64,000 bases of DNA from Ampelocalamus luodianensis. Its lineage: Eukaryota > Streptophyta > Magnoliopsida > Poales > Poaceae. The stretch lies in contig CM070640.1 in NCBI GenBank assembly GCA_036346255.1, positions 36,885,238 through 36,949,237 on the forward strand. The letters run 5' to 3'. Shown piece after piece: positions 26,001 to 37,770 of the stretch (within the stretch, counting starts at the first letter, position 1; the number at the start of each line of letters is the position of its first letter). Both the position numbers and the translations under genes were made by a program. The notes beneath the pieces were generated by a model. That model had not been told where the DNA came from and did no database searches. It saw nothing but the letters and a program-made list of their open reading frames with translations.

Positions 26001-26200
26001 CGTTGCCTGTAGGTTAGAAATAGCATGGCCGGAGTCATTATAGTCTTCTGAGAAATTTTTTTCAAGTTAGTAGTATAATTTTTGAAAGTTTAAGGACGAC
26101 ATCTTTTATTTCTTATCTTCTCTAGTAACAATTCTTTTCTCACTTTTCTGTTGATCTTTCAAGAGTGAATTGTTTTCTTACCTTGTCTTTTTGTCTATAT

Positions 26201-26788
26201 ATGAGCGGGTGGTACTTGGTCAAGGAAACCCGAGCTGAGGATGTGGATGTATTTCCGGCTTTGCTGCGGGATATGATGTGGCGAGCCAACTTCACCTACC
26301 AGCCGGAGTACGCCATCTATCGACGAGATCAAGGACCAGGGATGGAAGAGTACCGCGCCATCATCAACGTTATCGCCAGGCAGGTGGCGGGCAATGTCCC
26401 ATACTGTGTCCAAGCACTTGTCACTTCTGAGTCTATGGCTATCCAGGAAGCTGCTAGTAGGATGATGAGCCTCATTCGTCATGATTTGACGGAGTTGTCT
26501 CAACCACCCTATGATCACTTCCCGAAGCAAGGTCCTAGTGCAGAAGTGAGCATGTTTGATGAGGTACAGTTTGGGGAAGACCCTCAGGTGCGACAGTTGG
26601 CGAGGATGGTCCGCATCATGGACCAAATCCATCGCTGCCTTGTGAGGGAGTTGTGGGAAACGCGGCATCGTCTTAGCGAGGCCAAGGAGTACCTTAGACT
26701 TGGAGTCAACATGAATCGCGTTCCTCGCAACATGCTTTATGGTGACAACGAGATCTCTCCCGTTGCTGCTGCACCACCAGTTTATTGA
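26201..26788 (+). CDS. Accessory ORF of retrotransposon D, upstream of gag
   Basis: This 195-codon frame lies between the LTR and gag of element D. It begins MSGWYLVKETRAEDVDVF and has a helical, charged composition with no domain I can name. After the stop (TGA, 26786-26788) the same frame stays open to a second stop at 27043, so the original product was probably about 280 residues and was cut by one nonsense change. Extra ORFs at this position occur in several grass gypsy lineages and their role is unknown. It is not a host gene. Confidence 0.5.
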   Translation: MSGWYLVKETRAEDVDVFPALLRDMMWRANFTYQPEYAIYRRDQGPGMEEYRAIINVIARQVAGNVPYCVQALVTSESMAIQEAASRMMSLIRHDLTELSQPPYDHFPKQGPSAEVSMFDEVQFGEDPQVRQLARMVRIMDQIHRCLVRELWETRHRLSEAKEYLRLGVNMNRVPRNMLYGDNEISPVAAAPPVY

Positions 26789-27344
26789 CTTCCAGATGTA
26801 GCCGGGTGTATCCCTATTTATGGACAAGTGTGTCAGGCCTGCATGACTGTAGGTTTTCCTCGCACGCTGCAGACTGCACCTCCTGGAGGTCATCAGCCAC
26901 TACTAGGGTCTCCGAGGCGTCTCATCAGTCCTTTGGATCCTATTGACACGGGTTCCCCTGGAGCACATCTTCTGAATGAGTTTCTGGTGAACTTTAACCG
27001 TGATCTTTATGCTAGTTCCTCGACGATGAACCCTCGTGGATAGGTGTTATATCGACAAGTAGTTGCCCTTAAATAAATGTAATAGGGTAGTGGTATTTTG
27101 TAAAGGATATGTAAGTCAGACTTTTGGTTTGTATTATGAACATGGTAGCCGACTTATATATGGGATGGGTCTGAATCTCTTTTGTCGTATATATATGGAT
27201 TTTATGATTTGGATGTTAATTTGGATGCATGTCATCACATAATGCATGTGTAAGTATAGTGTTCCTTTCTTTTCTATTTATAACCTTGTTTGTGCTTGCT
27301 CGAGTATCTCCTTGTTATGTTGTTAACCAGTGTGTGGTAACAGG

Positions 27345-27775
27345 ATGACAGGACCCACTACTCGTGCGCAAACACAACAAGGAAAGGGCATTTCAACTCC
27401 AATGCCCCACTCTCAGGGAGAGTAGTCTGAACCCTCTGGTTCCCATGGTCCACAAGGTGGTCACCAGGAAGAGGAGCTTCCCCCACCACCTACTATGGCT
27501 GATGTGCTCATGCAAATTGAGCGCAATCGAATGGACCAGACGCGCATTTTGGAGCAAATTACGCGCAACATTTCTTCCACTGCTTCTCCAGCTGTCAGAG
27601 CAGGAGGCCATCATGTGCAGGGAAGTCTTGCTGACTTTCAGCGAACTAACCCACCGGTGTGCTCCAGTTCCTAGGATCCAATAGAAGCTGAAGACTGGCT
27701 TCGGACTATTGAGAAGAAGTTGTTGATTGCTCAATGTTCCGAGAGGGAGAAAGTCCTGTTTGCCAGTTACCAATT
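27345..27775 (+). pseudogene. Gag N-terminus of retrotransposon D, broken
   Basis: The frame starts MTGPTTRAQTQQGKG and includes the gypsy gag landmarks GPQGGHQEEELPPPP and EDWLRTIEKKL. In-frame stops occur near 27427 and near 27675, and the sequence ends at the truncation point of D. It is non-functional. Confidence 0.7.
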
Positions 27776-29341
27776 GTTTGCAAATTCTATTTATGCATTG
27801 CTATGTTGTTTTAACTATTGTCGATAGTTAACCCAGTAGATGCATTATCAGTAGGTAAATGTTTATCCTTTACTACTGAGCCTAGGTTTATCTTGCTATG
27901 ATTTTGGGTTCGTTGGATGAACCCTTGTCACTTAGTAGTTTACGAGTTTATTGCTTAGCCATGCTTAGCTATCGGTAGAAATAGGCGGTTATCGACTTGT
28001 CGATAACCTTGATCACACAAACTTATTATGATCTCTATATTTCAGCTTTGTGCTATGTTTAAATTGCAAAACTAAAACTGAAAACAAAACAATTTGGACT
28101 TGGGCATAATGGTAAGATGGTGTGATTTTTGGGTGTGTCTGGAATGGTGCCTTAGTCATTTAAGGACCGAGTTACTTGCTTCACCATTCTGAGCATTCTT
28201 GCGTGCTAACCACACTAGAGGGAATGTGATCTCTCTTGACTTAGTACTTTGGCGTGTGTTGGCTACGAGTCGCAGGAGGGCGTGTGTGTGTTGTGTTGTG
28301 GTAAAATGAGATGGTTGTGTGGGAGCATTGTAGTTGCACGAACAACTTTACCCCATGGGATTGTTGTCTGTTCGGCTTTACAATGTAAGCGTATGGACTG
28401 CGGTCCATACGAGCGGCTCGTAGTTGATACACAATATTGGAAATATCTCGTAGGACTTAGCCGTGTCGGCATACCAAAGGAAGTGTGCTAAATTATGTGG
28501 CTTAAAGGCGGTCTGAAGTGTGGGTACATTGGTACACCCCTGCAGGGTTTTGAACTATTCGAATAGCATCGTCCTAGGTTATGGACATGCTTGGAAACGC
28601 CCCGTGAGAACTATACTACAACATTTTAATTAAAACTTGATGGGTGGTATGAATCAGAGGATTCATGCTATGTGTGGTGGCTGTTGGGTTAGTCACTTCT
28701 AGGTGGTTACTTGATAATTATTGTTACTCGCTGTTATTTCAATGCTTAAAAACTGATTTGTTAAATTGCTTTCAATCTATTACATTATTGCAAATGAAAA
28801 TTGCTTTATGCGTCCAAATAACCATATAACCACTTCCTTTGATACAACTTTCATGTAGCTATGTATAGGCTTGTTACTCGTAAGTCTTGCGAGTACATTT
28901 TTGTACTCACCTGCATTGCTTGTTGTGTGCAGAGGAGGAAGGTGAGCCCGAAGGGCCTCACTTTTGTGAGTTGTGCTGTGGCAGTGTGTGGGGCGATTAG
29001 CTTGGCGGCCCGGTCGGTTGCCCTGTGGTGTTATGTGGCTAACCGGTCGTCGTTTGGTTTAAGCCATCTTATGGCATCTTTTGCTTCCGCTGTTACTTAT
29101 TTCTTAGTATTTCTGTCATTTGGCCGGTCGGTTGTTATGTAATAACTTAAATTATGTATGTTTTTTGATAGACTTGTTATCATATGACGTATGGAAATGA
29201 TGCATGCTTTTGTATGATGTATGTGTGCTGCAATTTCTGGGAAGCACATGTCCATCGAGACACGGTGTATTTTGGTTGTGATACTTGAGCCAATGGAAGG
29301 CTAAGTATTACAAGCTAAATAAACCGGGGTCTCACAGTTGT

Positions 29342-31290
29342 ACTACAGAATACAATTATAGATTATGACTTATTCCAAAGGAAATGACTTCTATGGTTAT
29401 TTTGTAAAAAAAAAACGACACTTGCAATTGAATACAAGTAATAGATTGAAAGTATAATTTAAAATAAATAAATAATAATAGTTTAACAATTATTTTCACA
29501 AAGAACACAAAGCCTAATTAATTTCTTTCATACAGTCGTATGAGTTTAACCACACAATTGTCCCTTCACAAATGTTTTTATAAAAATCTACAACTTGTGT
29601 GAAATCCCCGAACATTTCTATGACTACAGACACGGCTATTCGAATAGATTGATTAACACTCTATAGAGATTTGTACACATTACCCACAAGATGCAATCAA
29701 CTTAATCAGAGCTGATCACAACAAAACCTTTCTGAAACTTCATTTGACAATTGACCCTCCCGATGTGTTTTACTGTCGCACCAACCCTAACGAAGTGCTT
29801 TGATCCGACACACATCGTTGGACCAGGAGACGGCGAACTACTCATAAGTGTGACCCGACACAGTAGTATATACCTCCACCTTGGCACACAGTCTAACCTA
29901 CATGCCTGAGTAGTCAATGCCAAGATTCCGTAGCTTACTAAGTTAGGCATGTTCCATACCAAGCATGTGGTTGTATAGTTATAGCTCAGTTCAATGGCGC
30001 ACAAAGTTAAGTCATTAATTGATCAAGGCGAGACTACTCAATTTCTAACCAAATTACCAAGATTCAATCTTTTTTCCAAGCACAAAGTTCCACCACATCA
30101 CCATTCTTTCCACTTGGCTCAGTCTAAATCTTTTTCCACCCTGCTGGTTAAGTGCATCACATGCCATCAACGAGTAACGGCACACAACACAGTTTTTATA
30201 CAAAGTTCCATATTCACTTAGTCAAGTTTAGATTTGCAACTCAAAATTATATCAATAACTCGTTACATGGCTAAGCAGATTATTCGTGTCTAACCAACCC
30301 GCGTTGGTGCTATAGTACTGCCAACTAATAATTAACCAAGCTAGGGTGACCAAAGATCAGGGTAATACAATGAGCAAAGTGGATATAATCAAATGGGTGC
30401 ATAGCTAATCCCAAAACATTTAAAGAATTAAATAATTAAAGTAACAAGCAATAATTTGAATCAAAGTAGTTTTTTTTGTTTTAAAAAAATGGGTTCAACA
30501 TGGCCAAAGGTACAACCTGTCTTGAAATAAGCCTTGGTACTAGTCTTGAGCTTGATCAACTCCTCCTTCCTCAAAAGCTCCTTAAGTATCAATATCTACT
30601 CGCAAACGAAAGCAAAAACCCAAATAAATATAAAAAAGAGCAACAAATAAACTACAAAAATTAAGTAAAAATCTTAGGAAGGTAGGGCTTGAATTTAGAT
30701 GAATTTAGAAACTTGAATGGATGCAATCGGAGTTCGTATGAGGAAGAACATGCTCTCAGAAGATTTAAATCTAAGAAAAAGAGAAAGACAACACTATTTC
30801 GAATTATCATAATATTCTTTCTAAAGGAAATTCTGAAATATTACATTAGCATGACGTCAGCAATGAATTTCAAAATTAAAAGAAAATACAAAAATAGGGA
30901 ATAGAGGCTAACAGGTGGGACCCACGGTCTATGGACCAGGTCCATGGGTTTGGCTCACGAGTGCATGGAATAGTGGACCTGACATGTGAGGTCCACATGT
31001 CAATCGGTGGGTCTATCGTGGCACACACGTGGCCGACTCAGACCAATGACAGGGCGACACGTGGAAAGGGGGGGTGGTGACGTGGCTGGACTTGCGAAGC
31101 GAGGCTGACACGACACTGGTTTAGCTAGTGTGGCACTGACGTTGTGGCTAGGTGGCAGACACGCAAGCTCGAGGTTGACGTGGATGACGGTGGCGCTCGA
31201 GTCCCGATGGTCGCCGGTGTTCTAGGCCACGGTGGAGCAAGCGGAGGGGCGCAATAGGAGGCTGGTGCGATGGGGAACCCAACAGTGTAC
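29342..31290 (-). mobile_element. Middle part of solo LTR B
   Basis: This segment lies between the right target copy of C1 and the left end of C2 and belongs to LTR B. It carries CTATTCGAATAG at 29636-29647 next to TTGTACACATTACCCACAAG, the same box order as in the other LTRs read on the minus strand. The end is GC-rich (30910-31280). No gene is visible. Confidence 0.65.
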
Positions 31291-34200
31291 TGTGAGACCC
31301 CGGTTTATTTAGCTTGTAATGCTTAGTCATCCGCTGACTCTAGCATCGCAAACAAAATATACCATGCCCCGGTAAAATGTATACTTCCCAAAATTGCAGT
31401 ATACACACCCTTTTACAAAACATTGCATCAATTTCATACAACACACAGATCCAAAGCTTAAACTTTACAAACAAAAGACATACATAATAGTTATTACAAA
31501 GAGAAGCCAAACGGCCAAGAACAGGCCAAAAGAGTTAAACAACAACGGAAACAAAATGCCATAAGATGGCTATGAACAAAAGCCAACCGGTATGCCATAC
31601 ACCCACAAGGTAATCCGACCGGGCCGCCAAGCTAGTCGTCCACACCGCAGCAAGACTCACAAAAGTCAATCCCTTGGGGATCAACCTACTCTGCAATAAA
31701 TAAGCAATGCAAATGAGTACAAAAATGTAATCGCAAGACTTACGAGTAACAAAACTAGATACTACTACATGCAGCCTTTAATCAAAGGAGAATGCTCAAG
31801 GTTCATTTTCAGCATAAAGCAGATTTTATTTGCAATAAGTAATAGTTTGAAGGCAATTTTAACAATCTAAATTTTATTTGCAGAAATAACAGCGAGACCA
31901 TAAGTAATAACATAAAGACATCCTGGAGATGACTAACCCAATAGCCATCACAACAATAGCACGAATTACCCATTCGTATCACCCACATCAAGTTTTAATT
32001 TAAAAGGTTGCAGTCTAGTTCTCACGGGGCGTATCTGAGCATGTCCATAACCTAGGACGAGGCTATTCGAATAGTTTGAACCATGCAGGGGTGTACCAAT
32101 GTACCCACACTTCAGACCACCTTTTTGCCAAACTATTAAGCACACTTCCTTTGGTATGCCGGCACGGCTAAGCCCTACGAGACGCTTTCTAATGGATTGA
32201 GCTAATCAAGAGCCGCACGTATGGGGGGTTAACCCTTAGTGGACCACCCTCGCAGCGCCCACTAAGTACCCATACGTAGAGTAGGATGCAGCCATTGCGG
32301 GTGCTCCCCTCCCTACAAATTTTTCCATGTTGCATATAGTCAAATATACAACCCACCACGCGACTCATTAATTAACACCTCCCAAAGTACTCAGTCAAGA
32401 GAGGTCCAATTTCCCTCTAGTGTGGTTAGCACGCAAATTGCTCAGTACAGTGGCGCAAGTAACTCGGTCCTTAATGACCCAGGCACCATTCCAGTCATAC
32501 CCAAAAGCACACCATCTTATCATTGTACCCAAGTCGAAATCATTTTGTTTTCAGTTTTATTTTTCACAAATAAACAAGGCACAAGATATAGATCATAGGC
32601 AATAATAAGTTTTGTGATCAAGGTCATCGACTAAGTCAACAACCGCCCATATCTACGGGTAATTAAGCATTGCTAAGCATCATATCGTAAAGACAATAAA
32701 AAGACCATAAATCATTCACCGGGCTCTAATTCACCAGTGAGGATAATAACCTAGGGCAGTGGCGGGGGTGAACAATTTCAAGGCAACGATGCAATAGGAT
32801 TAGCTATCTCTAATCGACAAAAATTAACTTTGACACAAGAAGCATGCATACTTAGTTTTTGCAAACAAGATATTAGACTTTAAAAGTAATAGGAGCAACA
32901 TGATCAAATGATGCTACATCTGCTTGCCTTGTTGTAGATCACTTTCTTGCTGCAGAGGTTCACTCACGCAATCAACTCAATCGTCGGAACCTATCGAAAG
33001 AACGGAGAAATCTAATAAAAACGATGAACACCGAAAGAAACTCAATAACCAAAGTACTCCAAAATCCATGAAATTTATACAGCAGGAAGAACATGATTTT
33101 CGACAAATTTAGCAACAAGAATCATTTGATTTGGATTAAGGACGCAAAAGTTATAGCTTAATTGCGTTCAGTCTGCCAGAAAAACCAAAATTAATTATTA
33201 TCTATTACTGTTCATGGCACAAATTTCCAAAATGATCTAGAACCTAAAAATTTTATGGTAGGTAGATATAGACATCCTAAGATTAGCAAAATTGAGTTTA
33301 CTTCATTTGGAGTTGAAATGAATTTATTATGATTTTTCTAAGTTGCAAAACTAGAACATATCATTTTTGAGAGGTACCTGCATGAACAAAATCTATTCCA
33401 TATTAAAGTATACTAACAGAGAAATTTTACAAGCTTGAGTTTGCCCAGTTTGGAGTTGTACAGAAAAAGTTATGCATTTTACAAGTTTTAATTGATTTTA
33501 TGGAATGTTAAATAATGGCTGAAACAAGTTAATATTGTTTACAAGGTTTTCTGGCATGGAACATTGTCTAAATGCATTTTTAGATTAAACCTTAGGTAAA
33601 CTGGAATTTAACACAGTTTGAATCAACTAAAAAGGAATTAAAATGAATTAGTTATGACATTTCCAAGTTTAAAACAATTTTTAGTTTGCAAATAAAAGGT
33701 TTCGGGATTTACTGGTAATCAAACCAACAAGGAAAAACCTGGGCCGTAGATGTTGAATCCAACGGCCCAAACGCGGGGGCCGAACGGAACGCGCAGCGCC
33801 CAAACACCACCCCACCGTTGGATTTAGATCCAACGGTTCACCGCAGGGAGGTCCTCGGAGGCCCGATCGTCCCAACCCACGTGGATCGCAGATCTAAAGA
33901 TGAGCGGCCCACAGCGAGAGCTCCGGTCGGAGGTCCGAACGCCCACGCCACTAGAGCCGCAGATCAAGAGATGAACGACACACAAGGATCGGAACACTTA
34001 GAACTTTTAAACGCTGAGGAGGTCTGGCCCGTTAGATCAAGATCTAACGGTCCAGAGCTGAGGGGAGGTCCTACAACTAAAAATCTAACGGAGGAGGTCC
34101 GGGACGGCCAAGATCTACCAGAGAAGGTCCTGGACGGTCCAGATTTACTCGGAGGAGGTCCTAGGCGATAGGATCTAAAGGAGTGGAGGTCTTGAACGGC

Positions 34201-36377
34201 TCAGATCTCCATGGAGAGGTCTTTAACGGTCAAGATCTACACAAGGAGGTACGCAAAGACCAGACCTTAACAGAGGGAGGTCTTAACGGCTCAGATCTCC
34301 ACTGGGAGGTCCTGAACGGTCAAGATCTACCCGGGGGTGGTCCTAAAGGCTTAGATTTCTGCGAGGAGGAGGTCCTAAGGTTTTCTTTGCAAAAGACCAA
34401 GAGGTGGTCTTTTGCAAAGAGGACCCCAAGGGAGGTCCCGAGTATGGTTTTTGCAAAAACGACCACAGGGTGGTCTTTTCGCACGGGGTTGATCTAAACG
34501 GCTAAGATCGAACCAGGGAGGTCCTAAACGGCTAGGATCAAACCAAGAGGGGAGGTTCTGGCACTAAGGTTTTTCAAAGAATGATCCTACGGCTAAGAGC
34601 TAACCCGAGGTGGTCATCAATGGCTGAGATTAACCCTAGAGGTCCAGGACTTGTCGAAATTTACGACAACATAACAGAACTTCGCGATTTGCTCGTCGGC
34701 TTACAGCCGGCGACCACGGCCATGACGGCGCGAACCAAATATACCAAAATGTGTGTAATACTATTACGAACCTATTGAGGGTACTCTCGATGGCGGAGCT
34801 AGCCTAAAACGCCGGCGAGCTGAAGAGGGGCGGAGGAGCACCTACGGTAAAAACCGAAAACGGCTAAAAACACCGCTACGACCTAATCTAATGGGTGCTC
34901 GAGCACTATGGGGATATTGCGAAGGTACCTGGGCCCAGATGAGGTCTAGAGGAGGTCGGAGAAGTCCTAGCGGCGGAGACAGTCGTCCGAACTGATGAAG
35001 ATGACGATGAGAAGAGACCCTGCACAAAATGAACACCACCAGGTGGTCACAATAGCTTCGCAAAGGCCCAAGGAAGGTCCCGGAGCAAGGGATGGACGGG
35101 AGGAGGACCTTACTAGAGCTAGGGACGAAGAAGTCCACTGACGGCCGCAAACTGCGCGATCCCCAAATTGGTCAAACCCTACAACGGGGACCAACAATGA
35201 AGTTAGGGAATAAGATCAAAAGGCTAAGGAGCTCAAAAGGGTGCAAAACGAAAAAAGGAGGAACCACTAGAGCACCAATGCCACCACAGAGCTCCACAGC
35301 CTCCAATGACGATTTGGGGATTCTAGGGTTTTGAGCTCACAGAACAGAGGGGGGAGCAAGGGGGGTGTTGTAAAGGTGCTCAAGGAGGAGCTCGGAGGCT
35401 TTTTATAGCTGAAGAACTAGGGCTTGGCAAGAATAAAGCCCTTGGGTGAGCTCAATGGTGAGCTCGGCCCACGGCACTAACATGGACCAAAAAGAAATGA
35501 TGGGGGCGAGAGAAGAGCACGACCATGGCCGAAACTGAGCCGGCGCGCATTAAATGCCTCGACCAGAGAGACGTTGACGAGGATGCTTGAAGTGACCAGG
35601 CCATACTGCTCACTGTTATGGCGCACGGCGCAAGGAGGAAGAAGAACAGAGGAGGTAGGGGTGGTCGTGGGCGGTTAGATTAGAATCGGACGACTCAGAG
35701 TGCTCGAGAGCTCCGGAGGTTTAGATCAGCAGGGGAGGTCGTGAGCGTTGGATTGAAATCCAACGGCTCAAACACGCGCGCTCAAGACCGAGCCCGAGTG
35801 CAGCTTTTTAGGAGGCTTAGCTCGACCGAGTCAAATGGTTGGGTCTGACTCGAGCCCGAGTCAGACTCAACCCTAAGGTCTGAAATTTGTGTTTTGAATT
35901 GAGCTGATCTTTGGGGAATTGTTTAAGGTAGCAAAACAACCCCAAAAATTCTAAAATTTTTACAGGAGCTTGCTAACCTAGATATTGACCTTGTATAAAA
36001 TTTTTAGAGGTTTTTATGCAGTGCATTCTTCTCCAAAAATTCTGCAAGGTGCTGAGCTAGGGTTTGACTGAAATTCAAACAGGTTTGACTGCCCCCTAAC
36101 ATGTTCAAACAATTTCTAAAAATTGTAAAATTTTTCAGAGGGGTCACACACTAACCCTAGAACTTAGAAAAAATATTTCCAATGAATGATCACAAGGTTT
36201 GACAAGAAAGCTTTTAAAGGACAAGGTTCAGGTCAAAATGACTTGTGACTTTGTATTTCCATAATTCCTTTACAAGAATTTTTCAGAACATACAGGAAAT
36301 ACAAGATGTAAGAAAAGTTTTTAATTTCTACATATTTTCTTACATTTGAAACACAAGCCAAAACTTAGGATGTTACA
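31291..36377 (-). mobile_element. Solo LTR C2 (family C, minus orientation)
   Basis: It starts TGTGAGACCCC and ends GGATGTTACA on the top strand, with the target duplication TGTAC at 31286-31290 and 36378-36382. The length is 5,087 bp, close to C1 without element D. It is the reverse complement of C1 through most of its length: 35880-36377 matches 18771-19270, and 33150-33700 matches about 21400-22100. There is no adjacent primer site, so it is a solo LTR. Confidence 0.82.
34020..34640. repeat. Degenerate GAGGTCC array within C2
   Basis: About a dozen irregular units of 40-60 bp each contain GAGGTCC(T) followed by an ACGGTCAAGATCTAC or ACGGCTCAGATCTCC word. The array creates short plus-strand frames that are not genes. 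A related array lies in LTR F (59880-60247). Confidence 0.7.
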
Positions 36378-37712
36378 TGTACTCACAGACGCAAGGGGAT
36401 GACTGGGTTGGCCGGTGGCGAGGTCGAAGCGGCGGAGGCGCACGGTCATCAACAGAAGTGGGGTTCCGGTGAAGCTCTTGTGACTTCGAGGTGTCGACAG
36501 TGTAAATCTGCTCCTTGCGATCCCGATGGTGGTGATGATGAAGCTGGAGGTGCGTTGATGACAGAGGAACTCAATGACGAAGGTTTCGACGGTGACTTTT
36601 CTTCCCCAGCGATTCTGGCGGGTAGGGTTGGGTATTTTGAGTGGCGGTGGTGCGGTTGGGATGCGGAAGCCGAGGGCTACCTCCCCCTTTATAGCCTAGC
36701 GGCTGGGAGAGTCCTAGGCGCGAATGCCAAGAAACCCGATCGGCGGCGAAGTCCATGTGCCCAAGTCAGAGACGATGAACAGTAACGCGATGGGGCCCAC
36801 ATGTTAGTGACAATGGCTAGGGTGAGATTGTGTCGTGCACGACACGCGTGCAGCCGACAGGTGGGACCGGCCGTGGGCGAGCGGGCGGGAGAGGGAAAGC
36901 AGGCCGCGGGCGAGAATGGGCTGGAAGCGGGAATTTTGGGCCGGGGTGAAAGAAATTCGGCGCGAAGGATTTCCTGATATTTCAAATAGCTTTTGTGTTT
37001 TAGAAATATAAGAAAATCCAAATGGCAAATTAAAAATAGCAAATGAACTCGTATTTCCAAGCACAAAGAAGTCAAATAAATTAGTTTTAGAATTAATTGA
37101 TGTTCAGATTAATTACATTAAATTGTTTTGACATTTGAAAGTTCTATTTAAGCTTTATTAAATTCAAATAAAGTTTGTTGAAGTTTTCTAAGAGACTAAA
37201 CTACTCAAAAGAGTTTTGAAACTCAGAAAATTAGGATGTTACGGATAATTTGTCAATGTTGGCATTCATAGCCTTGATCACATTGGCCTTAATTCTATAG
37301 GCAACAGAAGCCATAGTGAGTAACTCTGATATCAAATGTTGTGACCGTTGGTTAAGTAAGAGTCCGAGAACCAAAGGCAAGGCGCTCGTCCTCGTCTAGC
37401 CAGCGGTCAAGGCTCTTCTCTAGTGTGGTAGAGAGGCTCTGAGGCCTGATTAGCGAGAGAGGCTAGAGATCTCCCTCTAAGCTCAACAGGACTCTTCGAC
37501 GAACAAGCATACTCTGGTATTTTAGTCAACCGGTTAGAGACTGAACTTTGTTTATTCTTTGCTTAACCATAAATGTTACAATGTTATAGGGATGACTTGA
37601 TCCTAGATGAGGAGGTTTCCTTAGCCGCGAAGACCAAGGGCGGTTGACATGCTACAACCCGTGCTACAATAGCGTGAAGCTACAGTACTCGGCCAGATCG
37701 TAGACCATAACA

Positions 37713-37770
37713 TTAGGTGTGTAGTCATTCAATTTTGTGTGCTTCAAATAACGAACATGCAGCTTGATTA
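37713..37770 (+). pseudogene. Duplicated syntaxin 3' flank (right part)
   Basis: TCATTCAATTTTGTGTGCTTCAAATAACGAACATG... matches the syntaxin 3' flank at 16340-16390 with few changes. It continues where the left part (ending 17264) stopped, so retrotransposon A split the duplicated copy. After it the sequence carries on (AACAGTCTTTCTTACG) into the RPA43-side intergenic DNA. Confidence 0.8.

Larger units (their letters stand above)
22326..27775 (+). mobile_element. Truncated Ty3/gypsy element D inside C1
   Basis: A 5' LTR (22326-25981) runs from TGTAACAACCC to GGGTCTCCACA. It is followed three bases later by the primer-binding site TTGGTATCAGAGC (25985). An accessory ORF (26201-26788) and the start of gag (27345 onward) follow. 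The element stops near 27775, where C1 sequence resumes. The pol region and 3' LTR are missing, and about 100 bp of C1 is also missing at the joint compared with C2. The left joint falls where C2 continues, confirming insertion. Confidence 0.75.
18771..29336 (+). mobile_element. Solo LTR C1 (long-LTR family C, plus orientation)
   Basis: It starts TGTAACATCCC and ends GGGTCTCACA, with the target duplication GTTGT at 18766-18770 and 29337-29341. Without element D its own length is about 5.1 kb, a very long LTR as seen in some Tekay/Del- or Retand-like gypsy lineages. No primer-binding site follows the right end, so it is solo. Parts of it mirror C2 in inverted orientation. The conserved box at 28530-28566 contains ACACCCCTGCAGGG followed by CTATTCGAATAG. 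Confidence 0.82.
18392..37243 (-). mobile_element. Solo LTR B with nested insertions
   Basis: The ends are TGTCGGGACCC at 18392 and AGGATGTTACG at 37243, the second being TGTAACATCCT on the minus strand with one changed terminal base. The target duplication GATAA lies at 18387-18391 and 37244-37248. The LTR sequence is 18392-18770, 29342-31290 and 36383-37243, about 3.2 kb in total. No internal retrotransposon domain lies between its ends other than the nested insertions, so it is a solo LTR formed by LTR-LTR recombination. It carries one CTATTCGAATAG box (29636). Confidence 0.8.
17265..37712 (-). mobile_element. Non-autonomous LTR retrotransposon A (host of the nested stack)
   Basis: The LTRs are about 17265-17690 (left, end degenerate) and 37337-37712 (right). 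Both end with GACCATAACA on the top strand, so the element reads on the minus strand with LTR start TGTTATGGTC. Next to the right LTR is a tRNA-primer site (reverse complement TTTGATATCAGAG, 37323-37336). Next to the left LTR is a polypurine tract (reverse complement AAGGGGTGTAA, 17691-17701). Target-site copies are imperfect (TTGGC / TTAGG). Without nested insertions the interior is only about 0.8 kb and has gag-like coding (see 17969-18391), so the element is non-autonomous. The left LTR carries a private tandem repeat (GGGAGACTAGGGAGACTAGAG, about 17340-17390). Confidence 0.75.

Noticed and set aside
34183..34497. A 104-codon repeat protein in C2 (repeating SDLHGEVLNGQDL)
   Set aside because: It comes from the GAGGTCC tandem array in an LTR; no start context or homologue is evident.
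18771..36377. C1 and C2 read as the two LTRs of one retrotransposon
   Set aside because: They are in opposite orientation and each has its own different 5-bp target duplication, so they are separate solo LTRs.
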